A DNA stretch of 64,000 bases, from assembly GCA_003254905.1 (NCBI GenBank), contig QANU01011901.1:656691-720690 (forward strand). The letters run 5' to 3'. Positions 45,511 through 57,940 of the stretch are shown in pieces (within the stretch, counting starts at the first letter, position 1; each line of letters begins with the position of its first letter). Made by a program: the position numbers and the translations under genes. Source of the stretch: Nissolia schottii (taxonomy: Eukaryota; Streptophyta; Magnoliopsida; Fabales; Fabaceae). The notes beneath the pieces were generated by a model that had not been told where the DNA came from, searched no databases, and was given only the letters and a program-made list of their open reading frames with translations.

Positions 45511-47567
45511 TGACACACACCAAAACGTCATTAATTTCAGTGCGCAATCAAATAATAATTTATAAAACTAAATTAACCCCAAAAACGTAGTAAAGGGGGA
45601 TAACCTAGGTCGTCTCAAGGAAGCAATTAGAACCAATCAAAAGTTAAACTAAATTGGGGGTGGATTGATTGAATCTAAAATAAAAGAAAATTAAAACAAA
45701 GTAATTCAACAATGATAAAATGCAATATCCTGCATACGGTGTTTCTAGATCAAGGATTGATTGTCATTGGTTCCTAATTAATTATTCATAAGAGGAGATG
45801 TTGTTTATTAGTTGAAATCTCTAACTAATACACAATTCAATAAGAGACTACGATCGTCAATCCCCTAAGAATCTATTAATAGAGGAATTAAAACTAAGAT
45901 CTCAGCATTTAAAACCCACATCAATTATGTCCCAATTGCACAACCTAATTAAATCTAATTAGTTCCCAAATCCTAAATCGATAAATCCTACAATCGTCAA
46001 GATCTATCAATCTAGAATTAACCCTAACAAAGAACAAGCGATCGCTATATTATTAATTAGGGGTGGAACAAATTATGAATAAACATTAAGCACAAGACCT
46101 CGAATTAATCCTAATCTAGAGTTACCGTATACAAGATATTAAGAAAACTACCCCTCCATGGATGGAGGATAAAAGCTCATAATAAATAAAAATAAGAAGA
46201 GAGTAGAAAATAATGGAGAGTTGAAATAAAAAAACCTAAATAGAAGAACAAAAGAAATTTGATTAATTTTAAGAGAATGGATGAATATGCGTAACGTAAT
46301 GCATTTCTCATCACTTTCCTATACAGATACGAGGCATGGAAATGCAAGGCAAGAAGAAATGAAGGAAGAATTAGGTTCTGGCTGCTCAGCGCCCTCTTAA
46401 GGCCGCTGAGCTACCTGTCTCCAAATGAGCTTGCTTAAGGGTGAAGTAACTTCAAGGTGAAGAAATCTCAAACCAAGCAATTCACTCAGTGACCCCCTGA
46501 ACCCACTCAGCGACTTATGTTTTAATTTCTCTATAAAAAGAGCACAAAATCACAGATTCGGGGGAATTCATTTTTTGATATCTAGAGACAGAGAGAAGAG
46601 GTCTGAAGAGAAGACAGAGAAAAGGCCAAGAGTGTCAAGGAGCACGGTGATACTCACCATGGCGGTGTGAGAACGTGTCATGGTGGGCATCCATCACCTT
46701 GCCCTTTGATTTCTTCTTGTAAGATGGATAGTTAATTATCTTATTGTTGGGATTTGATGAGTATTATGGTTTGATTGTATCCATTTTTATTCTTTGATAT
46801 ATGAAGCTATTGGTTTCTATGATTTGCATGATTTGATCTTATACTTAATGCTTGTTTTAGCCTGATCAACTAGAACTTGATTTAAGATTTGATTTTGTGC
46901 ACGAGAGCGACATCATTGAGTTGGATTTAGATCAATTCATCTAATATGCCTGATTGCTAGACAAAGAGTTAGGTTTATTAGTCGTTTTAACACTCGGAGC
47001 TATCTCGGTTTATTTTGTTAATTGTGCGAGACATCGACAAATAACAACGGAAATCGAATGATTCTCTCATGCTTGAAATAGATGAGTAGACTAAAAACTG
47101 GTGGCGAGGAATCAAGGAATTAATAATTCATTTGCATTGAATTAATGGATATATGAAACCTGTAATACGAGTTAATTCCCATCAAGCTTCCTTATCTTCT
47201 TTTCATTCGTTATCATTTTATTGTTCGTTTTAATTTAATTGTTCAATTTACAAATCAACCAATCATCTTGTTTAATTAACGAACTCAAGAACGGCTTTAG
47301 ATCACAACGACTAGAGGGCGACAACCCATTCGTTGTACTGCAATTGAATCCCTTGAGGAATGACTTTATTTCTGTTTTGCTTTCGCTTTAATTCAAATTC
47401 ATCAAATCACCCCCCCCCCCAATTTAGTTAAACTTGTAATTGGCTTTCAAATTGCTTCCTTGAGAGATGACCTAGGTTAGCCCCCCTTTACTACATTTTT
47501 TAGGGTTTACTTAATTATAAATTATTATTTGACCACACACTAAAATTAATGATGTTTTGGGGTGTCA
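45511..47567. mobile_element. Nested element with long terminal inverted repeats
   Basis: About 2.06 kb. The left end TGACACACACCAAAACGTCA and the right end, read on the other strand, TGACACCCCAAAACATCA begin inverted repeats that stay alignable for roughly 160 bp (ATTAATTT, CAAATAATAATTTATAA, GTAGTAAAGGGGG, AACCTAGGTC, CTCAAGGAAGCAATT, ACTAAATTGGGGG). Long TIRs suggest a Mutator-like or foldback DNA transposon. I could not find a convincing target duplication. No transposase frame is visible. The part at about 46300-47360 is related to 51480-52515. Confidence 0.65.
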
Positions 47568-48233
47568 ACTGGCTTCCTCCCTAGATTCTTCAATGAGATC
47601 TATTTCCTCCACCCTTGATTGATTATTATTTTCGGGGGATAAGTTATGTACCCGATGGATGTTTTCTCCTATTTCCACTAGTATCATTGCCTCGCTGCCA
47701 TAGGCTAATCGGAACAGGGAGTGAGAGGTGGTCGAGTGCGAAGTGGTTTTGTAGGCCCACAAGAGGCGTCCTAACTCATCTGCCCACAATCCTTTAGCTT
47801 CGCCCAGTCTCTTCTTCAACCCATTTAATATGACTTTGTTGGCGACTTCAACCTGCCCATTAGTCCGTGGGTGTTTCATGGAAGAAAAATGCTGCTTGAT
47901 CCGGAATCCCTGTACGAAATTTTTGAATGTTTTGTCTGTGAATTGGGTGCCATTGTCGGACAATATTGTCTCGGGGAAGCCAAATGTGACGAGGATGTTG
48001 TTCCATACGAATTTCCTACATTGTACTGATGTTATTGTTCCCAGTGGCTCCACTTCCACCCATTTGGTGAAGTAGTCCACCACTACTATCAAGAATTTCC
48101 TTTGTCCCATGGCCCGTGGGAAGGGTCCGAGGATGTCGATTCCCCATTGCTGGAAAGGCCATGAAGAAAACATGCTGGACAGTTCCGCAATAGGGCTACG
48201 TGGAAGTGAGCATGTTCTTGGCATTTTTAACAT
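47567..48233 (-). mobile_element. Integrase core of the gypsy element
   Basis: Core with WGIDILGPFP, VVDYFTKWVE, LSDNGTQF and HPRTNGQVE segments. Its downstream part ends where the long-TIR element at 45511-47567 begins, so that element inserted into it. Confidence 0.8.
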
Positions 48234-48812
48234 TTCTTGACGTATTCTGTGGAGTTCTTTTAAGGGTGGGCCAGTATAAACCTGCTCAGAGAATCTTTAG
48301 GGCTAAGGCTTTGCCCCCCATGTGATGGCCACAAGATCTTTCGTGTACTTCTTTTAACACATATACTGTTCTACCTGAACCCACACATTTTAGGAGAAGT
48401 TGGGAGAGTAATCTTCTATAAAGTTGTTCCCTGATCAAGGTGTGCCTTGTGGCTTCTCATCGTAACTTTTTTACTTGATCTTCCAGCAAGGTCACAGGAA
48501 CTCTGCGGATGAAGTTTATAAAGGAGGAGGTCCAACATTCTGTCGAAGAGTTTTATTGGAAGTCAGTATGGTATACTTCTGCTGCAACGGAGAGTCTGCG
48601 GAGGGTTTCTTGGATGAGTGTTCTATTGTTTACTCCTGGGCGGGTGTTGGCAATTTTGGACAGGGTATCCGCGCACTCACTATTTTTGCACCGGACATGC
48701 TTTATGTCATATTCGTCAAATGCGTCAAACATTCATTTGCTAGGCTCATATATTGTTGCAGGTTTGGGTCTTTTTCTTGATAATCCCCTTTGACTTGCGC
48801 TACCACAATTTG

Positions 48813-49076
48813 TCAATCACTACAAATGATCAAGCTTTTGGCTCCAACATCCTTGGCCAAGTTAAGACCAGTAACCAGGGCTTCATACTCAACCTGGTTG
48901 TTAGATGTGATGAAATCATATTTCACGACCATCTCTAGGCGTATTCCATTGGCATTTTTGAGGAGCACCCCCGCTCCACTTCCGCGAATGCTAGAAGCTC
49001 CATCCACGTAAAGAGTCCATGGAGTTGTACTTGACGGATTATCTGTGCTAGTGAATTCTGCTATGAAATCTATCAT
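48813..49076 (-). mobile_element. Second (archaeal-type) RNase H of the gypsy element
   Basis: WTLYVDGASS, GSGAGVLLKN and NNQVEYEALVTGL segments mark the extra RNase H that Tat-lineage gypsy elements carry before integrase. Confidence 0.75.
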
Positions 49077-49297
49077 GACTTGAGCTTTAATGGATACTAA
49101 GGGCTCATAGTGATGTCGTACTCTGATAGTTCCACGGACCAGGTCAGTATCCTCTCTGTCAAGTCAGGTTTATAAAGTACCTGTTCGATAGGCTAATCTA
49201 TCCTAATAGTGACAAGATGGGATTGGAAGTAGGGCCTCAATCTCCTCGCAGAGTTTAGTAATGCAAATAACAATTTCTCTAGTTTTTGATATTTCAA

Positions 49298-50221
49298 TTA
49301 TGCTTCGTGCAAAACCTTGCTCATGAAGTAAACATGTAATTTTACCTGCCATTTCTCTTTGACTAAGGTGAAGGTTATTGCTTCCTCAGAAGCTGACAAA
49401 TATAAGAACAAATTTTCTCCCCTCTCCGGCTTGGCCAGGATTAGGGGGTTTGATAAGTACTCTTTGAGCTGCGATAAAGCTTGCTCACATTCTTCGGACC
49501 ATAAGAAAAAATTCATCTTCTTCATGAGGTTGAAGAAGGGGAGCGTCTTTTGGGCCGAAGCTACCAAGAACCTGTTCAAAGAAGCTATTCTCCCAATCAA
49601 ACCATGTACTTCTTTGACCGACGTGGGACTCTTCATGCCTAAGATGGCTTCCAATTTTTTTAGATTGGTTTCTATCTCCCCGTTGGGTGATCATGAACCC
49701 CAAGAAATTCTCTACTTCGACTGTGAAGACACATATAGCTGGATTTAGCTTCATGTTATGGAGGTATATCGTGCGAGGTCTGATGTGAGTTTTTTGTCCG
49801 TGGATGTTTTCATAATCATATCATCCACGTATATCTCCACTAGATTCACTATTAATTCTATGAATATTTTATCCATCAACCTCTGATAGGTGGCCCCCGC
49901 ATTCTTCGATCCAAAGGACATGACCTTGTAATAGTAATTTCCCGTGGGAGTTATGAAAATTGTTTTCTCCACTCCTCTGGGGTGCATGGAAATCTGGTTA
50001 TAATCAGAGTATGCATCCATGAAAGTGAGGAACCTAAAACCGGATGTGGTGTCCACTAGAAGTTCTATGTTGGAGAAGGGATAAACGTCTTCTAGGCAGG
50101 CCTTAATGAGGTTGGTGTAGTCGACGCACGTTCTCCATTTTCCACCTGGCTTAGGTGCTATCATGACGTTTGATAGCCATATAGGGTAAATGATTTCTTC
50201 AATAAATCCAGCGTCTTTCAC
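49298..50221 (-). mobile_element. Reverse transcriptase and RNase H region of the gypsy element
   Basis: RT palm region with YVDDM near 49830, then the connection and RNase H part (about 49298-49654, with the FLWSEECEQA segment). Fossil, broken. Confidence 0.8.
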
Positions 50222-50554
50222 TGTCTTACCTGTTTTTGCACCTCTTGGGCCATCTCGGAGCTCATCTTTCTGCTCTTCTGTTTTACCGGCTTAGTGCCTG
50301 GTAAAATCGCTAGCTTGTGGTCCATGAGAGAGGAATCGATGCCAAGCTCGTTAATGTCATGATCACCTGCTCCTTTGGGTACGGGGGAAGTGCTTTATTG
50401 ACGTAGGTGATTTGGTCTGATTTGTCACCTACTTGGATTGGTTACAGTTTCCCCTCTAGCTTAGGTCTCTCCCTCTGCGGGGGTTACAGAGTATGAATCT
50501 CCGTCATCATGATGTGGGCAGGTCACGTTGTTATTGCCTTCCACGGTCTTTACC

Positions 50555-50818
50555 CTAACCTTGAATCTGCAAGCTAGTGTTGTAACATCTCCTAGCCGTA
50601 GCCTTATCTCTGCAGATAGTTTCTATTTCATTGCCCACCGTCAAGAACTTCATGGTCAGTGCCGCAGTGGAAATGACGGCATTGATCCTATTTAACGTTG
50701 GGCGGCCCAGAATAATGTTGTACGTGGACAACACGACTAAAAATTTTACCTTTACTGTTCTTGTGTAGGGCTTGGATCTTAAGGTTAAATACAAGGAGAC
50801 GTAACCATCTGATGTCAC
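50555..50818 (-). mobile_element. Protease region of the gypsy element
   Basis: C-terminal part of a retropepsin-like domain, with the segment STYNIILGRPTLN typical of plant gypsy proteases. Fossil. Confidence 0.6.
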
Positions 50819-51316
50819 TGTTTTGAGAAAAAAATCACCAGGTCCTTGGGGTAATGCTCTAGATCAGAGTTTTTTAAGCCAAGCTAATTAAAGCAGCTCC
50901 TAAAGATGATATCTGCTGAGCTTCCTTGGTTAAGCAGAATCCTCCTGACCTCCACGTTAACTAAGGTGGTCGAGATAACCATGGGATCATCATGTTCTGG
51001 GGTGGTGTCATAGTAGTCCTCCTTGGTGAAGGTAATATCAAGAAGATGCTTGACTCTGCAGATTTTGTTGCTAGTGGTTCTATTAAGGTGTAGTACTTCC
51101 AGAATGTGTCTCTTCTATGTAGACCTTGTCATGCCTCCCCCCGCGAACCCCCCAGCTATAGTGTTAATGACTCTCGTGGTTTCAGATCTCCATGGATTTC
51201 TGTCACCATTTTCTTTAAGATAATTCCCACGTGTGTGGTTATCTTTGCCTGAGTTTCTCCTTTCATGCTCGCTATCGTCCATTCATCTTTTTTTCTCTGT
51301 AACAATGTAACACTTT

Positions 51317-52515
51317 GATAAGTGTCATATTGTGGTATTTTCATAGGTTAAAATGACACTTATCTGCGTTGTTTTATATGAATTCACTAACCAATTTCCC
51401 CACTTTTGTAGGATTTTAATATAGTTCAAGGAAATGGATGCATATATTGTAGAGTAATGAAATTCTTGTTGAATTCCCACAAAGATATGAGGCATGGAGA
51501 AAAGGGCTTAGAAGCAAGAAGAACTAAAGGCCTAATTGGAGTAACTTATCAGCACCCTCTGGCTCAGCGGACTTGCTAAAGGAAGTAACTTAAGAGTGAA
51601 GAAAACTCAAATAGCCCTGAAACCGCTCAATGATCCTCTGAATCCACTCAGCGGACTGAGCCTGAAAACTTTATAAATAAAGCCTCAACTCACCACTTCC
51701 ATCACTTGGAGAACATAGAACAGAGCTCAGAGCACAACACCGAGATAAGAGATCGAGAAGGAATCCAAGAGAGGTCCAAGGAGCACGGGTGAGACTCACT
51801 ATGGCGGCATGAGAACGTGTCATGGTGAGCGTACATCACCTTGTGCCTTTGATTTCTTCTTGTAAGATGGATAGTTAATCCTCTTGTTGTTGGGATTTAG
51901 CGAGTATCATGGTTTGATTGTATCCATTTAACTCTTTTATATATGAATCTATAATATTCCATGTTTTGCATGATTGATCTTGTACTAAATGTTTGTTTTA
52001 GCTTAGCTATCTAAAACATGATTTGAAACTTGATTGTTTGTGAGTAAAAACTGCATTCGTTAAGTTGGAACTAGATCAAATCATCTAATATTCCTAATTG
52101 CTAGAGATAGAGTTAGAGCTATTAGTCGATTTAACACCCAAAATTATATCTGTTTGCTTTGTTAGTTTGTGCAAGAGATTGACAAAATGACAAAGGGAAC
52201 CGAATGATCTTTTCATGCTTAAAAGAGATAACTAAGATAAGAATTGGTGGCGAGGAATCAAAGAATTGATAATTCATATACATTGAGTAAATGGATATAT
52301 GAAAACTGTAATATGATTCAATTCCCAGCAAGCTTCCTTATCTGCTTCACATTTGTTGTTGTTTTATCTTTTGTTTAATTTATTTATTTTAAAAATCAAT
52401 TTACAAACCAATCACCCTATTGTTTAATTAACAAAACTAAAGAATGACTTTATTCAACTCCTTTTGGATACGACTATATCCAACTATAATGTAATTGAAT
52501 CCTTCTGGGATTTGA
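51317..52515. repeat. Repeat block related to the inside of the long-TIR element
   Basis: From about 51480 to 52515 this follows 46300-47360 in order: ACTCA-CATGGCGG, GAGAACGTGTCATGGTG, CTTGTAAGATGGATAGTTAAT, TGGTTTGATTGTATCCATTT, GGTGGCGAGGAATCAA. It lacks the long TIRs of the other copy. At its left lies an inverted pair GATAAGTGTCAT (51317-51328)/ATGACACTTATC (51353-51364). It splits the gypsy element between gag and protease, so it is probably an independent insertion of a related element. Confidence 0.6.
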
Positions 52516-52747
52516 AATCTGCAAAGGAGGATATATATAAAATGACGAGAGTATAAAAAGCTTTCAACACACTCAAGCTTATCGCTACGCACACATCTTT
52601 TTACCCCATCTTTTAAGTCAATACACTCTTCGGTATCGTGGTAATGACAGAAGAAGGTAGTGTTTGTTCCGGGTCTTAAGCTATGGGTTTGGATTTGGGA
52701 AAACCTTCATTGTGTTGTATCTCCTTCTACAACTAGGCTAGGGATAT

Positions 52748-53957
52748 TTAAGGGGTGTAGTTGGTGTATTTGTCTTCCTTGACTATTCGTGAATGATCTC
52801 GACATGGAGATTGGCAGAAATGACTCCTGGACCCCTCGACTAAGTCCCTTGGGTGATCGTCTTTTATGGATGTCATACCTTCTTCTTGATACAAGTACTC
52901 TTCCGCCCTTTCTTGTATCTCTATTAAGCCCTGCGGAGGCCTTTTGAATAGATTTTTTAAGAATGGGCTTCCTTTTTTCAGCTTATTAGTCAGGCCCATT
53001 AGCACTGCCTGGGGTTGCAGATCCTTAACTTGGGCGCACTCTTCATAGAAATAGTCCAAGTACTGGGGGAGTGTTTTGTAGCTTTTTTGAATAATCCTCA
53101 AGAGGCTTATTACTGCTTTGGGCTACGTTCTTTTGGTGGTGAAATTGGCCAAGAAGCGTTCACCTAGGTCGTCAAAGGATTTTATGCACTTAGGTGAGAA
53201 TGCGTTAAACCAAATGAGCACGCTTTTCTGAAGGGTGATAGCAAATGACATGCATTGGATGGCATCAGAAGCTTTATCTAGGATTATCCTATGCCCAAAT
53301 GCATCCAGATGATGTTATGGGTCTATGGTTCCATCATATGGTTCCATATCTATTTGAGGATTGAATCCATGTGTGGGCACTGCCTCTAGGATATCGTCCG
53401 CGAAGAGGTGGCTTTCCTTCCCCTTCGCCTTCTTCCCCGTCGAACGTCATTTATCCGCGACCCGAGTTCTCACCTCTGTGGATGTTTTGTAGACAGATTC
53501 TTGGATGTCATCTTGTGGGTCTGTGTTGAACGGGCCATCATCGCGGTTAAGACTGTTGATGTGACATTGGCATTCCTCCGCCTGTCTGATGACGTTTTTT
53601 TGCCACTCTGCGGATTTCATATTATTTCTTCTTAGCCTTTTCTGCCACTCTGTGGATTTCAGATTATTTCTTCCTTTCATCTTTCGTTTGTTTGAGCTGG
53701 AAAATGGCTGCCTCTAATTGCATGATTCAGGTAGCTTGATTGTGCACAACCTCAGCCAGGTCTGGTGGGGGAGGTAGTTCCTCGTTCTCCCTAGGAATAT
53801 CGTTAGCGGTAGGATTGTGATTTTGTGGAGGAATATCCTCGGAAGGGGGTGTTGGGGTTGATTTGTTGGCTGTGCGTTTGCTACTGGTAGATAGGGTTCC
53901 ACGGTTATCCAAAGAGTTGACAAGGCAGTATGTTTTCCACGTGTTCTTTGGTGGCAT
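52748..53957 (-). mobile_element. gag part of the gypsy element
   Basis: Pro/Asn-rich N-terminal part (about 53727-53957) followed by a gag core resembling plant gypsy capsid (about 52748-53450). Fossil and broken. Confidence 0.65.
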
Positions 53958-54025
53958 GGTGACAGATGTGTTTTAGAGTCTAGGGATGAGTGGGATGCTG
54001 TAAAAGTCACCACAGAATGCGCCAA

Positions 54026-54439
54026 TGTACCGAGAAGGAAGATTCTCTACCGAAACTCCTCAGTAGGTCTTCAAAGCTGGGGCGAGTGTACCTGCGAGGA
54101 CTCTGACGCTCAAGTAAGTAGAGGTAGTTCAAGAATACAAGATCAAAAGAGATGTTTTCTAGCCAATACCTGGCGAGCTCGGTTTCTTTTATACTTGGGG
54201 TGAGGTTTATTGGGACCAAGATGTCTTCCGGTGACAGGGTCGTGATTCTGGATCTTCCTCTAGGTTTTGGGGAACGCCATAAGTGGCGAAATTTCCTCTT
54301 GGACCGGGGATCTCTCTGTGTAATTAGAAGATGAGACTTTAATTCGGGTGTAAGTTTGTGTGGGCTTCATGGACCTTAGGCCCATGATCCATGGACCAAG
54401 ATGGGTCCTAGGTAGGGTCTTTGGGCCTAGTCCGTAACA
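54026..54439 (-). repeat. 5' LTR of the gypsy element
   Basis: 414 bp, same ends (TGTACCGAG to GTCCGTAACA). On the element's strand the internal part begins TTGGCGCATTCTGTGG, a plausible primer-binding site. Confidence 0.85.
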
Positions 54440-56031
54440 GTTTTCATTCTGATTATTTTCCTAAAACTACTAGAGGAGTCTTACTTGGGCATGTACCCAA
54501 CAACGTCACCTTTACACACAACAATAAGAGTAAGACAACACAACAAATCAAGCTTACCAACAGCAGTCATGACAGCTTTTTCTCGAAAAATGCATTCAGC
54601 TTCCTTGCAAAAGCCACCGCATAAATGGTTCTTAACAAGCCAAGCGACTATTATTAAGAGGTACTCTCTCCATCCAATTATTTATTGTTGTTTTTTAAAT
54701 AAAAATTTATTTAAAATTAATTAACATTGAATTAGATTAATAAAATATTACATTTATTTTTTTATATATATTTATACCATTGTTATCACTCTATATTTTC
54801 TTTATCTTAGTGTCAATTAAATAATTCCTTAAATGATGTATTTTTTTTGTCAAAAATGACAATAAAAAGTGGACCAAAGGAGTATTTATCTTGAACACAT
54901 AAATGGTTAAGCCACTTTTTTTCTATAATTATTATTAGAATTTTGATAATAAGTGCTTTAGAATACCTGTTAAGGAATTTATAAGAAGTAAATCTGTATC
55001 AGAAAAATAAAAATATGAAGTATTTAATGCATTAAAAATGTTAAAAATATCAAACCATTACATTTTAAGTCTCTTAATAAGTGTCCTTAAGAGTTCTTAG
55101 TTTAACCCTTATTATTATACATTTTTTTTTGGTTTAGTATTATTATTATTATTAACCACATATCTATATCTTCTTTTATACTCCCTGAATAAAAAATCAC
55201 CTCCTATTATTTTTTATATTGACCAATTTAATTATTTTTATATTTTAAATCAATCAATTTTATCCCTTTTAAAAATTAAGAGAGATGAAATTATTTAAAT
55301 TATAAAATAATACGACTAACTTTAAATTTTTTTCTAAATTTTATATACAATAAAAGTATTAAAATTTACAAAACATTAATCTACGTTAAGTTTCATAATA
55401 AATACCCTCATATACTTGTTAGTTAAATTCTTATTTCTATTATAATATTGTTAGAGTTAAATTTTTAATATTCTTAGTATAAAAAATTATTTTATATTGA
55501 TATTTAATCATGTGTTGATGTTTAAATAAAGCAATTAACCTCTGCACTTATTACTTTAAAATAAAATGTTTTTATTTATATAAAAACACACTATTATACC
55601 CAAAACCAAAAGGTGCGCTGGGCCCTCATTCAAGAGTTTGGTCCCGGTTAAAAGTTAATATGGAAATTACTGGAGGAAATGGATCCTCTCAACCCTGCCA
55701 CATCCATATATCATGGACGCATAATCGTCGAGAATGCGCTTATGGTCGCGGTTGATTTTTCGTCCCTCTTAATTAAGTATAAAATATAAGTAAATGCTAT
55801 CTAAAGTTCTTACACATCGCCAAGAAATTTCTAGAAAATATACCTCCATTTTATGATAAAATAAGAAACGTTTATTTGGACTATCAGAAACTGTATAAAA
55901 TAAGGAACGTTTACTTGGACAATCAGAAACTGTCATCAGGGTCATTTATAATAAGCAAAATGTTTGCTGGTTTACAAGGGATAAGTACTTGTAAGACCTT
56001 AATTTACTGGAACATATACAGAGTGCACAAT
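54440..56031. other. Intergenic AT-rich DNA
   Basis: No supported gene. It includes the 3' flank of the enoyl-CoA hydratase-like gene and a 39-bp tandem repeat (listed separately). Confidence 0.5.
55856..55933. repeat. 39-bp tandem repeat, two copies
   Basis: Copies at 55856-55894 and 55895-55933 with about three differences (AAGAAACG/AAGGAACG, TTTATT/TTTACT, GACTAT/GACAAT). It lies about 100 bp after the stop of the hydratase-like gene, so it may be in its 3' UTR. Confidence 0.85.
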
Positions 56032-57940
56032 CTACAATTTGGACTGTTTCTCTGAACTACGACCTGCTATGAATTCCTGCATCTTCTTGAATTGCTCTCT
56101 CGTCATTCCGTTATAATAATCATGAGCCCTCCCCTGAAATTTCGTATACAAATTAAGGACTTCAAAACGAATTGCACAAAACTACATAAATGCAAAGCTG
56201 CACATGCCTAAATGAGGAGTATGATTGGCAAGACCCCCAGTAAGGATTACTGATTGCATCAAAAAAACAAAATGGGGTGGTTGCAAAGAGGATGCGAAGA
56301 CTAAATGATAGAATTTCGGCATAAAACAAATAGCAGCAAGTTAGATTAGTAGAGGATGATGTTAATGCTAAAATTCCCAAAATATGCACAGTAGACTTTA
56401 GACTGCCATTTTTTGCTCTACAATTGGCGAATTCCTTGTTTGAGCTTTTAAGTTCCCTGAATTCCTCTCATCTATGCTAGAATTACAATTTCTTAAGTTC
56501 ATAAGAATTATAAGTGCTGGCAGTACCCCAGTCCCTACGCATCTAATGAAGTATTCTCAGCAGCAGCACTAATCAAATATGCTATGAGTCAATGACTGAC
56601 AGACATCATTATTATGCGACCCTAGATCAGTGTACCATACCAAACAGACACATTGGATCCATGATTATGCAACTTAACACAACAAAGTGAAGCAATGCTC
56701 ACCTTTTCAAGGGAAAGAGCACGGCCAAGATCAAGCTTAAGTCCATCATTTATGACCGCCTTGTACCTCAACACCAAGTCTTGGTTATTCTTCACAATGG
56801 CACCCGCGATTTCCCTGCTCTTCTTCAACACTTCACCCTCTTCAACAACATGGTTCACAAAGCCCAACTTTTCGCCTACCTCTGCCGTCAAAGGCGTGGC
56901 CGTGAGAGATACCTCGCGGGCTTTATTCACCCCTATAATGCGTGATAACTTCTGAGACAAGCCCCACGAAGGAAATATCCCAAACCTACATATAAACAAT
57001 TACCGTGCTACATTATTCAATTTTTATTTTGGAGATGCAAATTCGATTGGTGGTCCGCACTAAGCAGTAAAAAAATGTTTGAACAGTTTGATTCATAAAC
57101 TTACTTATCAACTTATACACTTTTATCAGTGAATATCTATGAATGACATTTGACATTTTCAAAAACAAAATAAAAATTGATAGCACAAGATATTAGGTGA
57201 CATATAATGATATACGTATGAAGGTCAAGCCTCATTCATCACAAAAGTAGGTAGTTTGATGAGTTACGTATCTGAAACACTACTCCTAAATGGGATCCAC
57301 TTAAATTTGATTATCAAAATCAACCTATCCAATCAAATGAAGATTAATTACCTATACTCTATGACACAAAATCAAGCTTAATTACTGTGAATAGTAATTA
57401 ACAATATCAAAATCAACATAAACAAGCTGCACCAAAAGATCCAATTAAATGAAATCGAATTGCCGATAAATTCATAAGAAGCTAAAATGAAACAATTGAT
57501 GCAAAATTATGATTAAGAAAGGGATGAAACCTAGCGTGGGTGTCGATGAAGTTGGATCCTTTTGCAGCGACCAAGATGTCACAGGCAAGGGAGATCTCGA
57601 AGCCAGCGGTGACGGCGAAACCTTTGATGGCACCGATTATTGGCTTGCGGCACCGCTCCATTTGGATCACCGGGTCGCTCTCCGCGTCCTTCACGTCGCC
57701 CTTGAAGACGTCTTCCGCCGCGTTCAGGTCCACACCCGAACAGAAAGATCGACCCGAACCGGTCAATATGATGACCCGCACCGACTCGTCCCGGTCCAGG
57801 GCCTTGAATGCCTGAGCCAGGTCAACCATCATGGGCCTGGTCAGCGCGTTCCGAGAGCCCGGGCGGTTAATCGTCACCAGAGCGACGCCGTTTGGCTCCC
57901 GGTTCACGAGGATCAGCTTGTCCGGCGAAGACCGGTCCAT
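56032..57940 (-). CDS. ECHIA: Peroxisomal enoyl-CoA hydratase/isomerase-like protein (3 exons)
   Basis: Exons: 57940-57531, 56985-56703, 56133-56032; GT-AG introns, 264 residues. A crotonase-fold protein that, by family, adds water to or isomerises enoyl-CoA esters in beta-oxidation-type pathways. The last residues are SKL, a peroxisomal PTS1 signal. GSGRSFCSGVDL (about 61-72) and GFAVTAGFE (Glu115) form the oxyanion hole and first acid residue. In the DTHARFGIFPSWGLS stretch the second catalytic Glu of classic hydratases is not present. The same holds for Arabidopsis At4g16210 as I remember it, so the precise reaction is uncertain. The start at 57940 is the first ATG and aligns with the Arabidopsis start; an upstream in-frame TTG (57973) is not a credible eukaryotic start. 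Length equals the family norm. Confidence 0.9.

Larger units (their letters stand above)
44285..54439 (-). mobile_element. Fossil Ty3/gypsy LTR retrotransposon (Tat/Ogre-Retand-like)
   Basis: Minus-strand element of about 10.2 kb with both LTRs. Order on its own strand: LTR, gag, protease, reverse transcriptase, RNase H, second RNase H, integrase, nested insertion, LTR. The 5-bp flanks ATTTT (44280-44284) and GTTTT (54440-54444) fit an old target duplication. A purine-rich word precedes the 3' LTR. The extra archaeal-type RNase H before integrase suggests the Tat lineage. The LTRs differ at about 15% of sites over the 190 bp I aligned by eye, suggesting an age of several million years at usual plant rates. 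It is broken, with many interruptions and at least one nested insertion. Confidence 0.85.
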
